Shown piece by piece: positions 19,496 through 28,528 of a stretch of DNA of 39,885 nt. How positions within the stretch are numbered: the first letter of the stretch is position 1; each line of letters starts with the position of its first letter. The stretch is taken from the NCBI GenBank assembly GCA_019233055.1, contig JAFAMV010000224.1, forward strand, positions 1 through 39,885, read 5' to 3'. The stretch comes from Curvibacter sp. (GTDB lineage: Bacteria > Pseudomonadota > Gammaproteobacteria > Burkholderiales > Burkholderiaceae_C). Below the pieces are notes generated by a model, which saw only the letters and a list, made by a program, of their open reading frames with translations, ran no database searches and was not told the origin of the DNA. A program made the translations under genes and the position numbers.

Positions 19496-20986
19496 TCAGT
19501 CCACGCGATCGAACACCGCCATGCTCTCGACATGGGCGGTGTGGGGGAACATGTTGACTGCCCCGGCTGCGCTGCAACGGTAGCCTGCCTGGTGCACCAG
19601 CAGGCCGGCATCGCGTGCCAACGTGGCCGGGTTGCAACTCACGTAGACGATGCGCTGCGGCGGCGTCCAGCCCTGCGGCTGCTCTGCCGGCGAGGCCGTT
19701 GCACGCTGATGCAGGTCTGCCAGCGCCTTGACCAGGGCGAAAGCCCCTTCTCGCGGAGGATCGACCAGCCAACGGTCGGCCTGCCCGTCCGCCACCAGCA
19801 TCTCCGGCGTCATCTCGAACAGGTTGCGGGCCACGAAACGGGTGGGGCCCAGAGGCGCCTGCGGCGGATGGCGCCGGGCCTGGTTCTGTGCATAGTTCTC
19901 GCGTGAACGGGCCACCAGAGCCTCGCTGCCCTCGATGCCCAGAACCTCGCGCGCCTGGGTGGCCAGCGGCAGGGTGAAGTTGCCCAGGCCGCAGAACCAG
20001 TCGATCACCCGGTCCTGCGGCTGCACATCGAGCAGGCGCAAGGCGCGCGTCACCAGCACCCGGTTGATGTGCGGATTGACCTGGGTGAAGTCGGTGGGCT
20101 TGAAGGGCATCTCGATGCCGAAATCCGGCAGTCCATAGGACAGGACCGGCCCACCGGACTCGAGCAGATGCACCGTGTCCGGCCCTTTGGGCTGCAGCCA
20201 CCATTGCACGCCATGGGCTTGCGCGAAGGTCTTCAGGATGTCGAGATCGGCGTCACTCAAGGGTTCGAGATGGCGCAGCACCAGGGCCGTGACCTGGTCT
20301 CCGCAGGCCAGTTCGATCTGGGGGCAGGTGTCACGCGCCGCCATGGAGGCGATCATGGCGCGCAGGGGCATCAACAGGGCATCCACATGCGGCGGCAGCA
20401 CAGGGCATTGCTGCATGTCGGCCACATAACGGCTCTTGCGCTCGTGAAAGCCCACCAGCACCGTGCCCTTCTTGAGCACATGCCGCACCGACAGACGGGC
20501 CCGGTAGCGATAGCCCCAGGAAGGCCCCTCGATGGGGCGCAGCAGGCTGTCCGGCCGGACCTTGCCCAGGTGCCACAGATTGTCTTCCAGCACCCGCTGC
20601 TTGACGGCCACCTGGGCGCCCATGTGCAGATGCTGCATCTTGCAGCCGCCGCAGGCGCCCGCATGCAGGCCGAAATGCGCGCAACCAGGTTTGACGCGCT
20701 GGGACGACTCGCGGTGGATCTCGGTGAGCGTCGCCTGTTCCCAGTTGTTCTTCTTGCGCTGGACCTGGGCGCTGACCCATTCGAACGGCAGGGCCCCATC
20801 GATGAAGACGACCTTGCCGTCCGCGCGGTGCGCCACACCCTGGGCTTCCAGGTCCAGCGATTCGACGGCCAGCCAGCCTGGCGGCAGCGTTGCCGGGGCG
20901 GCTTCGGCCCCCTGGTGCGGGGGTTCGGTGCCGACGCCCCCTGCGGGCGTTTCCTGGATGTCTTTCTGCGTGAATTCTGTACTCAT
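19496..20986 (-). CDS. rlmD: 23S rRNA (uracil-5-)-methyltransferase RlmD
   Basis: SAM-dependent methylation of a 23S rRNA uridine (U1939 in E. coli). The 496-residue product has an N-terminal TRAM domain (about 37-95), the iron-sulfur cysteine cluster with [17 protein letters not shown], the SAM motif [14 protein letters not shown], and the catalytic cysteine in [12 protein letters not shown] near the C-terminus. Residues 1-35 are a variable extension. It converges on the lipoprotein gene with no evident terminator. rlmD, rlmC and trmA are related; length, TRAM and cysteine cluster point to RlmD. Confidence 0.92.
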   Translation of the reverse strand: MSTEFTQKDIQETPAGGVGTEPPHQGAEAAPATLPPGWLAVESLDLEAQGVAHRADGKVVFIDGALPFEWVSAQVQRKKNNWEQATLTEIHRESSQRVKPGCAHFGLHAGACGGCKMQHLHMGAQVAVKQRVLEDNLWHLGKVRPDSLLRPIEGPSWGYRYRARLSVRHVLKKGTVLVGFHERKSRYVADMQQCPVLPPHVDALLMPLRAMIASMAARDTCPQIELACGDQVTALVLRHLEPLSDADLDILKTFAQAHGVQWWLQPKGPDTVHLLESGGPVLSYGLPDFGIEMPFKPTDFTQVNPHINRVLVTRALRLLDVQPQDRVIDWFCGLGNFTLPLATQAREVLGIEGSEALVARSRENYAQNQARRHPPQAPLGPTRFVARNLFEMTPEMLVADGQADRWLVDPPREGAFALVKALADLHQRATASPAEQPQGWTPPQRIVYVSCNPATLARDAGLLVHQAGYRCSAAGAVNMFPHTAHVESMAVFDRVD

Positions 20987-21044
20987 GCCGCAATTGTCTC
21001 AGGCTCGGCGGGGCCAGATGCCCTCAGAACCTGTTGACGGGGTC

Positions 21045-21060
21045 AGGCACAGCGATTGCT
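21045..21060 (+). promoter_or_regulatory. Putative sigma-54 (-24/-12) promoter of the Cache-CheW gene
   Basis: AGGCAC-AGCGA-TTGCT matches the consensus TGGCAC-N5-TTGC(A/T) at all but the first position, with GG at 21046-21047 and GC at 21058-21059 exactly 10 bases apart. Predicted transcription start is near 21071, about 48 bases before the ATG. It is in the intergenic gap and points toward the gene. No enhancer site or RpoN activator gene was identified nearby. Confidence 0.55.
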
Positions 21061-21118
21061 TGCGCACAGTACAAGGGCGCGCCCCACCCCGGTGACGCGA
21101 CCTGTCTGAGGAGTGGAC

Positions 21119-23713
21119 ATGGCAAGAACCGCATTGACGAGCGCCGAAACCGAACTGTTTCTGCCTTACATGAGGGACGTGAGCCGCTGCGAGCAATCCT
21201 TGCAGGAACTCAACCTGATGTGGCGCATCATCGAAGCCTCGGCCAAGATGAACTGCCCGCAGGAGGCCCAGGCCATCCTGCCGACCATGGCGGCGACCCG
21301 GACCAGCTTCGGCCAGTTGGAAAAGGACCTCGTGACCAGCCTGGTCCAGGAGAAGGTGAACAATGTGCTCACCGAGCTGGGCACCAAGGCGCAGTATGTG
21401 ATCGACATCGTGGTGCGCAACCTTTTCGAACGCACAGCCGACGTGGGTTTCCTGGCCACCGACCACGAGCTGTGCAGCTTCGTCGCCGGCCTCAGCGAGC
21501 ACCGCGCCGCCATCCATTACCGGCTCTGCGAGTACCGCAGCAAGTACACCGTCTACGACGAAATCATCCTGCTCGACACCCAGGGCAATGTGCTGGTCCA
21601 GATCGACCCGGCGACGCCGCTGGAACACAGCAGTGATCCGCTGCTGCAGGAGACACTGGCCCAGGACCGCTATGTGGAGACCTTCCGCGCCACCGACCTG
21701 CGCCCCGGCAAGGACAAGGCCCTGGTCTACTCGCGTCGCATGCACCACCCCGAGACCGGGGCCGTGGTCGGTGTGCTTTGCCTGTGCTTTCACTTCGAGG
21801 CCGAGATGGCCGGCATCTTCCGCTCCCATGGCGACGCCACCTCGCGCTCCAATCTGTTGCTGCTCGACGAGGAGCACCGGGTGATCGCCAGCGCCGATCC
21901 GCTGTGGATGCCCGTGGGCACGCAGGTTCCGGTGAATCTCGATGGTGATCCGCACACAGTGATGTTCTGTGGCCGGGAATACCTGAGCCGCACCTTCCGT
22001 TCCGCCGGCTACCAGGGCTACCCAGGGCCTGCCGGCTGGCTGGGCCAGGCCATGATCCCGGTCGAGGTGGCCTTCAGCGGGCAGAGCCGGGAGCTGATCG
22101 CGGGGCTGGACCCCGCCCTCAAGGAGGGCCTGCTGTCGCATGCAGAGTCCTTCTGCCCTCCCCTGCACGACATCATGGTGGCCGCCCGCCACATCCAGCG
22201 CATCGTCTGGAACGGCCAGGTGATGACGGCGGGACAGGCCGGCGACATGCTCAAGCTCAAGACGGTGCTGGACCAGATCAGCGAGACCGGCAACCGCAGC
22301 AACCAGTTGTTCGAGCAATCCATCCACGATCTCTACCAGACCGTGCTGGGCTCGAGCCTGCTGGATGCTGAATTCACCGCACACCTGCTGGTGGACCTGC
22401 TGGACCGCAATCTCTACGAACGCTCGGACGACTGCCGCTGGTGGGCCCTGACCCCGCAGCTGCAACAGGCCCTGGCTTCGCCCACGCCAGACTCCGCCAC
22501 CACGGTCGGCGGCATCCTCGGTTACATCAACCAGCTCTACACGGTCTACACCCGCATCTTCGTCTACGACATGGAGGGCCGGATCCTGGCCTCCACCGGG
22601 GAAGAACCCGCCCCGGCCACCGGCACCCTGATCGACCCCGGCACGCTGGCGCAGGTCAAATCATTGCGCAGCCCCCAGGACTACCACGTGGACGCCTTCG
22701 GCCCCACCGCCCTGTATGGCGGGCAATCCACCTATGTCTACCATGCCGCCATCCGCGACCCTGCCGACGAAAGCCGCATCGTGGGGGGCATCGGTCTGGT
22801 CTTCGACGCGGCCCCCGAACTGAGCAACATGCTGCACAGCGGACTCGGCGGGCGCAAGGGCATGGCCGCCCTCTTCGTGAACCGCCACGGCGTGGTGCTG
22901 TCGAGCACCACGCCGGAACACCCGGTGGGGTCGACGCTGCCACTGCCAGGGGGGCTGCTGGGCCAGGACAACGGACGAAGCGCCTCCCTGGTGGCCACAC
23001 ATGGCGGCCAATATGCCATCGTGGCCAGCTCGGTCTCCAGCGGCTACCGCGAATTCAAGGTCACGGACAGCTACCGCGATGACGTCGTGGCGGTGGTATT
23101 CCGGCACTTCGGTGCGGTGCGGGACCAGTTCGCCCAGACCTCGGGCCAGCGCTTCGCGATTGCCGGCGACCCCACCCGCAGCGGCGGCCTGGAGTTCGCC
23201 ACCTTCTTCTGCGACGGCGGCCTGATGGCATTGCCGGCCGAAAGCGTGCTGGAGGCGGTGTCCTACCAGGAGGTGCGCCCCACCACCATGGGCCTGCGCG
23301 GCGGTCAGGTCGGCATCCTGGGTCTGAAGCACCGGCCCGGCAGCGGCGCCGCAGCGCATTTCATCTGGGTCTTCGATCTGGGCTTTCTCGTGCGCGCGCG
23401 CCGCTCGGTCATCACCAGCAACAGCCAGGTCCTGATCCTGCAGCGTGGCGGACAGGCTCTGGGGCTGCTGGTCGACGAGTTGCATTCGGTCGCGCAGTTC
23501 GAAGCCGGCGACATCATTCCCAGCCCCCTGGCCCTGGGAAGCGAATCCGTGCTCGTGGACCATGTGATCAAGGCCAATGAGGGCCGGTTGCTGATCCAGT
23601 CGCTGGACTGCCACCGCCTGTTCGCCTGGCTGATGGAAGGCATTGCCCCCGAAGCCATGGAGGCCGGGGCTGCCATCGAGGAAATGCCCGAGTCCGCCCT
23701 GGTGCCTGCCTGA
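21119..23713 (+). CDS. Soluble double-Cache sensor with C-terminal CheW domain
   Basis: An 864-residue protein. The N-terminus is helical (about 10-95). Two similar sensor modules follow: one over about 96-320 (IDIVVRNLFERTADVGFLA, then YTVYDEIILLDTQGNVLVQ), and one over about 425-650 (VDLLDRNLYERSDDCRWWA, then YTVYTRIFVYDMEGRILAS). Both resemble Cache domains. Residues about 675-840 are a CheW domain (LGLLVDELHSVAQFEAGDIIPSP). No signal peptide, convincing membrane span or methyl-accepting domain is visible, so it should be cytoplasmic. It may tune CheA arrays in response to a small molecule; that is inference. ATG 21119 has GAGGAG 6 bases upstream; a GTG at 21113 is too close to that site. 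No che genes adjoin it. Confidence 0.85.
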   Translation: MARTALTSAETELFLPYMRDVSRCEQSLQELNLMWRIIEASAKMNCPQEAQAILPTMAATRTSFGQLEKDLVTSLVQEKVNNVLTELGTKAQYVIDIVVRNLFERTADVGFLATDHELCSFVAGLSEHRAAIHYRLCEYRSKYTVYDEIILLDTQGNVLVQIDPATPLEHSSDPLLQETLAQDRYVETFRATDLRPGKDKALVYSRRMHHPETGAVVGVLCLCFHFEAEMAGIFRSHGDATSRSNLLLLDEEHRVIASADPLWMPVGTQVPVNLDGDPHTVMFCGREYLSRTFRSAGYQGYPGPAGWLGQAMIPVEVAFSGQSRELIAGLDPALKEGLLSHAESFCPPLHDIMVAARHIQRIVWNGQVMTAGQAGDMLKLKTVLDQISETGNRSNQLFEQSIHDLYQTVLGSSLLDAEFTAHLLVDLLDRNLYERSDDCRWWALTPQLQQALASPTPDSATTVGGILGYINQLYTVYTRIFVYDMEGRILASTGEEPAPATGTLIDPGTLAQVKSLRSPQDYHVDAFGPTALYGGQSTYVYHAAIRDPADESRIVGGIGLVFDAAPELSNMLHSGLGGRKGMAALFVNRHGVVLSSTTPEHPVGSTLPLPGGLLGQDNGRSASLVATHGGQYAIVASSVSSGYREFKVTDSYRDDVVAVVFRHFGAVRDQFAQTSGQRFAIAGDPTRSGGLEFATFFCDGGLMALPAESVLEAVSYQEVRPTTMGLRGGQVGILGLKHRPGSGAAAHFIWVFDLGFLVRARRSVITSNSQVLILQRGGQALGLLVDELHSVAQFEAGDIIPSPLALGSESVLVDHVIKANEGRLLIQSLDCHRLFAWLMEGIAPEAMEAGAAIEEMPESALVPA

Positions 23714-23752
23714 ACGCCGCGATGGGCGGGCGGACCGGACCGGCACCGGCTC

Positions 23753-24739
23753 TCAGAACAGCGCCTCGCGTGAAATGCCCTGCCGTGCCAACTGGCGCTT
23801 GAGCTTGAGCAGGGCTTCGTTCTGGATCTGCCGCACACGCTCGCGCGTCAGGCCCAGGCGCTCGCTCAGCACCTCAAGGGTCTCCGGCTCTCGATCATGC
23901 AGGCCGAAACGGCCGCTGAGCACCTCTTTCTCGCGTGCCGAGAGGCTGTCGACCCAATGGTCCAGCAAACGGCCCACCTGATGCTCCTGCGCCACGCCGC
24001 TGGGATCCATGCCATGTTCGTCAACCATGGAGTCCCCAAGGGTGTGCTCGTCGCCGGAGCGATCCAGCGCGGCATCCAGTGAGCGCGGCGTCTCCGCCAT
24101 GGCCAGCAAGGCCGAGACTTCGTCGACCTGTCGATTCAGCAGCGCCGCCACATCCTCGACCCGCACCCCTTCGGGCCGTTGCGCCACGAAAGCGGGGTCG
24201 TTTTCAAGGCTGCGCCGCGCTCTGAGCACCTGCTGCAGATCTCGCACCACATGCACCGGCAATCGGACCACCCGCCCCTGGTTGAGCACCGCCCGCTCGA
24301 CGGACTGGCGAATCCACCAGGTCGCATAGGTGGAAAAACGGAAGCCACGCTCAGGCTCGAATTTCTCGATCGCATGCATCAGGCCCAGATTGCCTTCCTC
24401 GATCAGGTCGGAAAATGGAACCCCACGCGAAAGATAGGCCTTGGCAATGCTGACGACCAGGCGAAGGTTGTGCTCGATCATCGACTGCCGGGCCACGAAA
24501 TCACCGGCACGGGCCCTTGTGGCGACCTCGAACTCCTCTTCGGGCGTGAAGAGCCGTGTGCGCCGTACTTCGCGCAGATACAAGGTCAGCGAGTCGCCGC
24601 CCTCGACCGCGTCCTCTGGATGCCCTGGTGCCGGGGGCGCTGCAGGCTCAGGCCCGAAGGATTCGCGGTCACTGCCTTCCTCCACAGATCTGCCCGCAGC
24701 AGGGGGGCCTGGAACTCGAGGGCTGTGGCGCGTTTTCAT
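23753..24739 (-). CDS. rpoS: RNA polymerase sigma factor RpoS
   Basis: Stationary-phase and general-stress sigma factor. In the 328-residue protein, region 1.2 is near 50-80, region 2 about 85-155 ([38 protein letters not shown]), region 3 about 160-235, and region 4 about 258-312 with the helix-turn-helix [20 protein letters not shown]. The first 45 residues are Pro/Gly-rich and variable. The ATG at 24739 has GGAG and GAGGG upstream. It follows nlpD by 161 bases that include a strong hairpin, a place for post-transcriptional control. Context surE-pcm-nlpD-rpoS confirms RpoS rather than RpoD or RpoH. Confidence 0.96.
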   Translation of the reverse strand: MKTRHSPRVPGPPAAGRSVEEGSDRESFGPEPAAPPAPGHPEDAVEGGDSLTLYLREVRRTRLFTPEEEFEVATRARAGDFVARQSMIEHNLRLVVSIAKAYLSRGVPFSDLIEEGNLGLMHAIEKFEPERGFRFSTYATWWIRQSVERAVLNQGRVVRLPVHVVRDLQQVLRARRSLENDPAFVAQRPEGVRVEDVAALLNRQVDEVSALLAMAETPRSLDAALDRSGDEHTLGDSMVDEHGMDPSGVAQEHQVGRLLDHWVDSLSAREKEVLSGRFGLHDREPETLEVLSERLGLTRERVRQIQNEALLKLKRQLARQGISREALF

Positions 24740-24852
24740 CCCTCATCTCCAGACCGCCGCTAGGCCAGGACAGCTGACTGCCGACCCCCACGGGGAGCAG
24801 GTCGTGACAAGGGCCAAAGCTGACCCCGGAGCTGGAATCCAGGCACAGAAGT

Positions 24853-24892
24853 GTCCATCGGAAGGAGGGCCATGGTGAGGACTCCGATGGAC
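24853..24892 (-). promoter_or_regulatory. Hairpin in the nlpD-rpoS spacer (rpoS leader)
   Basis: GTCCATCGGA (reverse strand, from 24892) pairs perfectly with TCCGATGGAC (24862-24853): a 10-base stem with a 20-base loop. It begins 8 bases after the nlpD stop. The loop contains CCCTCCT, complementary to a Shine-Dalgarno core. No T run follows, so it is more likely an mRNA stability or translation-control element than a terminator. Confidence 0.6.
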
Positions 24893-24900
24893 CTGGGCCT

Positions 24901-25788
24901 TCAGCGCGAAGGCAGGTAGCGGGACGGGTCCACAGGCTTGCCCTGCCTGCGGACTTCAAAGTGCAGCTTCACCCGGTCGGTGTCGCTGCTGCCCATCTCG
25001 GCGATCTTCTGACCCTTGCGCACGGCCTGGTCTTCCTTCACCAGCAACAACTGATTGTGCGCATAGGCCGTGAGGTAGGTGTTGTTGTGCTTGAGGATGA
25101 TCAGATTGCCGTAGCCGCGGAGCCCGGCTCCGGCATAGACGACACGGCCATCGGCAGCGGCCAGCACCGGGTCTCCTGCCTTGCCTGCCAGGTCGACCCC
25201 CTTGTTCTTGCTCTCGTCAAAGGAACCGATCACGGTGCCCGTGGACGGCCACATGAAGCCAGGATCATCGTCGGTGCCCGCAGCGCTTGCCGCCGGCGTG
25301 GAAGCCGGTGTCGTCGCGGCAGCACCGGCAGCAGCCGGTGCAGGCGTCGTCTGCTTGCCGCCATTGGTGGCCACCGGCGCCACGGCCGCACTGCCGACCG
25401 GGCGGGCCACGGCACCGCTGTCTGCCACCACGGCACCGGGCGGCACCACGCGCAGCACCTGCCCCACCTCGATGAGGTTGGGATTGTCCAGGTTGTTCCA
25501 GCGCACAAGGTCACGCCAGTTCTGACCCGACTCCAGACCGATGCGGATCAGCGTATCGCCCGGCTTCACGGTGTAGTAGCCGGGCTTGCCGGCGTTCTCG
25601 ATGCCTGGCGGCGGCTTGTCGGCCCCTGTCGCACCGGTGGTCGTGGCTGTGGCAACCGAAGCCGAGGATGCCTGGGCACCCCGGTCTTCAACAGGCGCGC
25701 GATTGCCAGTCTTGGACGCACAGCCAGCGAGCACCAGCCCAGCCAGCACCATGGCGCCCCACCGACCTCGACCCTGCAAACCCGTCAT
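24901..25788 (-). CDS. nlpD: LytM-domain lipoprotein NlpD
   Basis: Envelope lipoprotein that in E. coli activates the amidase AmiC during cell separation. The 295-residue product has a lipobox with C23 (VLAGC), a LysM peptidoglycan-binding domain at about 70-113 (YYTVKPGDTLIRIG, NPNLIEVGQVLRV), an Ala/Thr/Pro linker, and an M23/LytM domain at about 195-290. The peptidase is degenerate: the first zinc His of HxGxD is Asn (NKGVD) and the first His of HxH is Lys (KLH), so it is a non-catalytic activator. The ATG at 25788 has GGGAAG upstream; a TTG at 25803 overlapping the pcm stop is the alternative start. Confidence 0.93.
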   Translation of the reverse strand: MTGLQGRGRWGAMVLAGLVLAGCASKTGNRAPVEDRGAQASSASVATATTTGATGADKPPPGIENAGKPGYYTVKPGDTLIRIGLESGQNWRDLVRWNNLDNPNLIEVGQVLRVVPPGAVVADSGAVARPVGSAAVAPVATNGGKQTTPAPAAAGAAATTPASTPAASAAGTDDDPGFMWPSTGTVIGSFDESKNKGVDLAGKAGDPVLAAADGRVVYAGAGLRGYGNLIILKHNNTYLTAYAHNQLLLVKEDQAVRKGQKIAEMGSSDTDRVKLHFEVRRQGKPVDPSRYLPSR

Positions 25789-25799
25789 ACATCTTCCCT

Positions 25800-26591
25800 T
25801 CAAGCTATTCCCGATTTTAGGGGGACAAAGTGAACCGCCTCAAGCACGCTCTGCTTGAGGCCCTGAGCCGTCCTGTCGATCACCACCAGCGCCTGTTTGC
25901 CATCGGCCATCTGTGTGGGCGCCACCAGGCGGCCACCGACTGCGAGTTGATCACACCAGGCCTGGGGCACCGCCTCGCCGCCGGCCGCAGCGACGATGCC
26001 GGCGTAGGGCGCCCCTTTTTCGAAGCCCGCCATGCCGTCGCCCAGCAACAGATGCACATTCGGCAGACGCAAGGGCCGCAGCAGGTCGCGCGCCTTGTCG
26101 TGCAGCCCTCGCAGCCGCTCGATCGAATAGACCTCGCGGGCCAGCAGGCTCAACACGGCAGCCTGATAGCCGCAACCGGTGCCGATCTCGAGCACCCGCG
26201 CCAGGGGGCCCGCCGACGCCAACGGTGCCGCCAGCAGCAGATCCAACATGCGCGCCACGACACTGGGCTTGGAGATCGTCTGTCCCAGACCGATCGGCAG
26301 GCTGGTGTCTTCATAGGCCTGATTGACCAGGGCCGAGTCGACAAAACGATGGCGCTCGATGGTCCCCATGGCGGCCAGCACCTGGGTCGACTGGATGCCC
26401 TGGGCCGCGAGCTTCTGCACCATGCGGGTGCGCACCGCGGCCGAGTCCATGCCCAGCCCTGCAGGCGCGACCGGCAGGATCGGGAGCGCCCTGGCCAGCG
26501 GCTTGCCCTGTGCGGCCGGTGCCAGAGCCCCGCGAGGGGGCGACTGCATGGCTTTGTCGAGGCGGGCGGGAAATCCGGGGCGCCGGCTCAT
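25800..26591 (-). CDS. pcm: Protein-L-isoaspartate O-methyltransferase
   Basis: SAM-dependent repair of isoaspartyl residues in aged proteins. The 263-residue product has the catalytic region around [21 protein letters not shown] motif [17 protein letters not shown], and the C-terminal [10 protein letters not shown] typical of Pcm. The first 47 residues are a low-complexity extension; a second Met at residue 48 matches the usual E. coli-type length, so translation could start there. The ATG at 26591 overlaps the surE stop (ATGA), which favours the long form. Confidence 0.93.
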   Translation of the reverse strand: MSRRPGFPARLDKAMQSPPRGALAPAAQGKPLARALPILPVAPAGLGMDSAAVRTRMVQKLAAQGIQSTQVLAAMGTIERHRFVDSALVNQAYEDTSLPIGLGQTISKPSVVARMLDLLLAAPLASAGPLARVLEIGTGCGYQAAVLSLLAREVYSIERLRGLHDKARDLLRPLRLPNVHLLLGDGMAGFEKGAPYAGIVAAAGGEAVPQAWCDQLAVGGRLVAPTQMADGKQALVVIDRTAQGLKQSVLEAVHFVPLKSGIA

Positions 26592-27364
26592 GCCCGATCC
26601 CCGCCGCCACGCCACAGCTGGGTCGCCGTCTGCGCCCAATAGACCATGCGATCGTGGTCGCTCAGATCGACTTTCAAGGGTGTCATCGCGACATGCCCCT
26701 GGGCTGCGGCATGGAAGTCCGTGCCCTCGGCGTCGTCCTTGGCCGGGCCTGCGCCGCCGATCCAGTACATGGTCTCGCCCCGGGGGCTTTGCTGGGTGAT
26801 GACAGGTTCGGCCACATGGCGACGGCCCAGCCGACAGATCCGCACCGGCTTGAGCTGGTCCAGGGGCCGGTTCGGGATGTTCACATTGAGCAGCCACGGT
26901 GCCCCGCCGCTCGACAGATGAGCAAGCATCTGCTGCACGATTCCACGGGCCGTCTCGGCTGCCGCCTGCAACTCGGACCAGCCCTTGTCGACCTGAGAGA
27001 AGGCCAACGCGGGGATGCCGAACAGATAGCCCTCCATGGCCGCCCCGACCGTGCCCGAGTAGATGGTGTCGTCGCCCATGTTGGCGCCATTGTTGATGCC
27101 CGACACCACCAGATCGGGGCGGTACCCGAGCAGGCCGGTGAGTGCGATGTGGACGCAGTCGGCCGGTGTGCCATTCACATAGCGGAAACCATTCGCCGCC
27201 CGATGCACATACAGGGGTGAATGCAGGGTCAGGGCATTCGATTTGGCGCTGTTGTTCTGCTCGGGCGCCACCACCTCCACATCGGCCAGGGATTTCAACG
27301 CATCATGCAGCGCCACAATGCCGGGCGCCTGGTAGCCGTCGTCGTTGGAAATGAGGATTTTCAT
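26588..27364 (-). CDS. surE: 5'/3'-nucleotidase SurE
   Basis: Metal-dependent nucleotidase and exopolyphosphatase linked to stationary-phase survival. The 258-residue product begins [15 protein letters not shown] with the metal-binding DD at 8-9, then [14 protein letters not shown], and [26 protein letters not shown], all diagnostic. It is the first gene of the surE-pcm-nlpD-rpoS unit and is divergent from the quinone oxidoreductase gene across a 135-base gap. Confidence 0.96.
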   Translation of the reverse strand: MKILISNDDGYQAPGIVALHDALKSLADVEVVAPEQNNSAKSNALTLHSPLYVHRAANGFRYVNGTPADCVHIALTGLLGYRPDLVVSGINNGANMGDDTIYSGTVGAAMEGYLFGIPALAFSQVDKGWSELQAAAETARGIVQQMLAHLSSGGAPWLLNVNIPNRPLDQLKPVRICRLGRRHVAEPVITQQSPRGETMYWIGGAGPAKDDAEGTDFHAAAQGHVAMTPLKVDLSDHDRMVYWAQTATQLWRGGGDRA

Positions 27365-27499
27365 GGTCTGTCGGATCTGCCGCTGATTGTAGGTTGTGCG
27401 TCGCCTGCCCCACGCCCGGACGGCCATCCGGTCGCTGCAGCGACAGCAAGCCCCGTGGCCCCTGCCTATCATCCGGGTTGTTCTTCTGGAGACAAGCAA

Positions 27500-28489
27500 A
27501 TGCAGGCATGGCTGTGCGAAAACCCGGTAGGCGTCGAGGCGCTGAACTGGAAGGAAATCCCCACTCCCAGTCCCAAGGCTGGCGAGGTTCTCATCGAGAT
27601 CCAGGCGGCCAGCCTGAATTTCCCCGACTTGTTGATCGTGCAGAACAAGTACCAGATGAAGCCGCCCCTGCCCTTCGTGCCGGGCTCGGAATATGCGGGC
27701 GTGGTCAGGGCTGTCGGCGACGGCGTGACCCATCTGAAGCCCGGCGATGCAGTGGCCTGCCTGTCGGGTACCGGCGGGTTCGGCACCCACACCCTGGCCC
27801 AGGCCGCCCAGTGCATGCCGCTGCCGGCCGGCTTTCCCGCAGTGGACGCGGCGGCTTTCATCATGACCTACGCCACCTCCTGGCATGCCCTGATCGACCG
27901 GGCCCAGCTCAAGGCCGGAGAAACCGTGCTGGTGCTGGGCGCGGCCGGCGGTGTGGGCACGGCGGCCATCCAGATCGCCAAGGCCGCTGGCGCGCGGGTG
28001 ATCGCAGCGGCGTCGACCGACGAGAAATGCGCCCTCTGCCAGCAGATCGGTGCGGATGCAACCATCAACTACAGCACCGACAGCGTGCCCAATGCATTCC
28101 GGGAACGCATCAAGGAACTGACCGGGGGCAAGGGCCCCGATGTCATCTACGACCCGGTTGGCGGCGACTTTGCCGAGCCGGCATTCCGATCGATTGCCTG
28201 GCGGGGACGGTATCTGGTGGTGGGCTTCGCCGCAGGCCCCATCCCCCAACTGCCCCTGAACCTGCCCCTGCTCAAGGGTGCGTCGCTGGTCGGCGTCTTC
28301 TGGGGCGATTTCGCCCGCCGCGAACCCAAGGCCAATGCCGCCATGATGGCCGAGCTGGCCTCGTGGTATGCCCAGGGCAAGGTCAAGCCGGTGATCGACC
28401 GGACCATGCCGATGTCGGAATTGAAGGCCGCCTATGCGCACATGGGCTCGCGTGGCGTGATGGGCAAACTGGTGCTGACCAACCCCTGA
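27500..28489 (+). CDS. NADPH:quinone oxidoreductase family protein (zinc-free MDR)
   Basis: A 329-residue medium-chain dehydrogenase/reductase of the quinone oxidoreductase group. GroES-like part at about 1-120 ([30 protein letters not shown]); Rossmann part with [15 protein letters not shown] at about 152-166. Zinc ligands are absent, as expected for Qor-type enzymes. It likely reduces quinones or enones with NADPH; acyl-CoA reductases of this superfamily cannot be excluded. No functional partner adjoins it. Confidence 0.88.
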   Translation: MQAWLCENPVGVEALNWKEIPTPSPKAGEVLIEIQAASLNFPDLLIVQNKYQMKPPLPFVPGSEYAGVVRAVGDGVTHLKPGDAVACLSGTGGFGTHTLAQAAQCMPLPAGFPAVDAAAFIMTYATSWHALIDRAQLKAGETVLVLGAAGGVGTAAIQIAKAAGARVIAAASTDEKCALCQQIGADATINYSTDSVPNAFRERIKELTGGKGPDVIYDPVGGDFAEPAFRSIAWRGRYLVVGFAAGPIPQLPLNLPLLKGASLVGVFWGDFARREPKANAAMMAELASWYAQGKVKPVIDRTMPMSELKAAYAHMGSRGVMGKLVLTNP

Positions 28490-28504
28490 GCTCCGGGGGC
28501 AGCC

Positions 28505-28528
28505 ACTGGCGCCCCTCGGGGCGCCAGT
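28505..28528. terminator. Strong GC hairpin between convergent genes
   Basis: ACTGGCGCCC (28505-28514), CTCG tetraloop, GGGCGCCAGT (28519-28528): a perfect 10-base stem in the 39-base gap between the quinone oxidoreductase and GGDEF-EAL stops. No T run on either side, so it may end transcripts with Rho or protect 3' ends. Confidence 0.5.

Noticed and set aside
21113..21118. GTG as start of the Cache-CheW gene
   Set aside because: It directly abuts the GAGGAG ribosome binding site; the ATG at 21119 has proper spacing.
25801..25803. TTG as the nlpD start, overlapping the pcm stop
   Set aside because: The ATG at 25788 gives a normal lipoprotein signal peptide and has GGGAAG upstream; the TTG adds only five residues.
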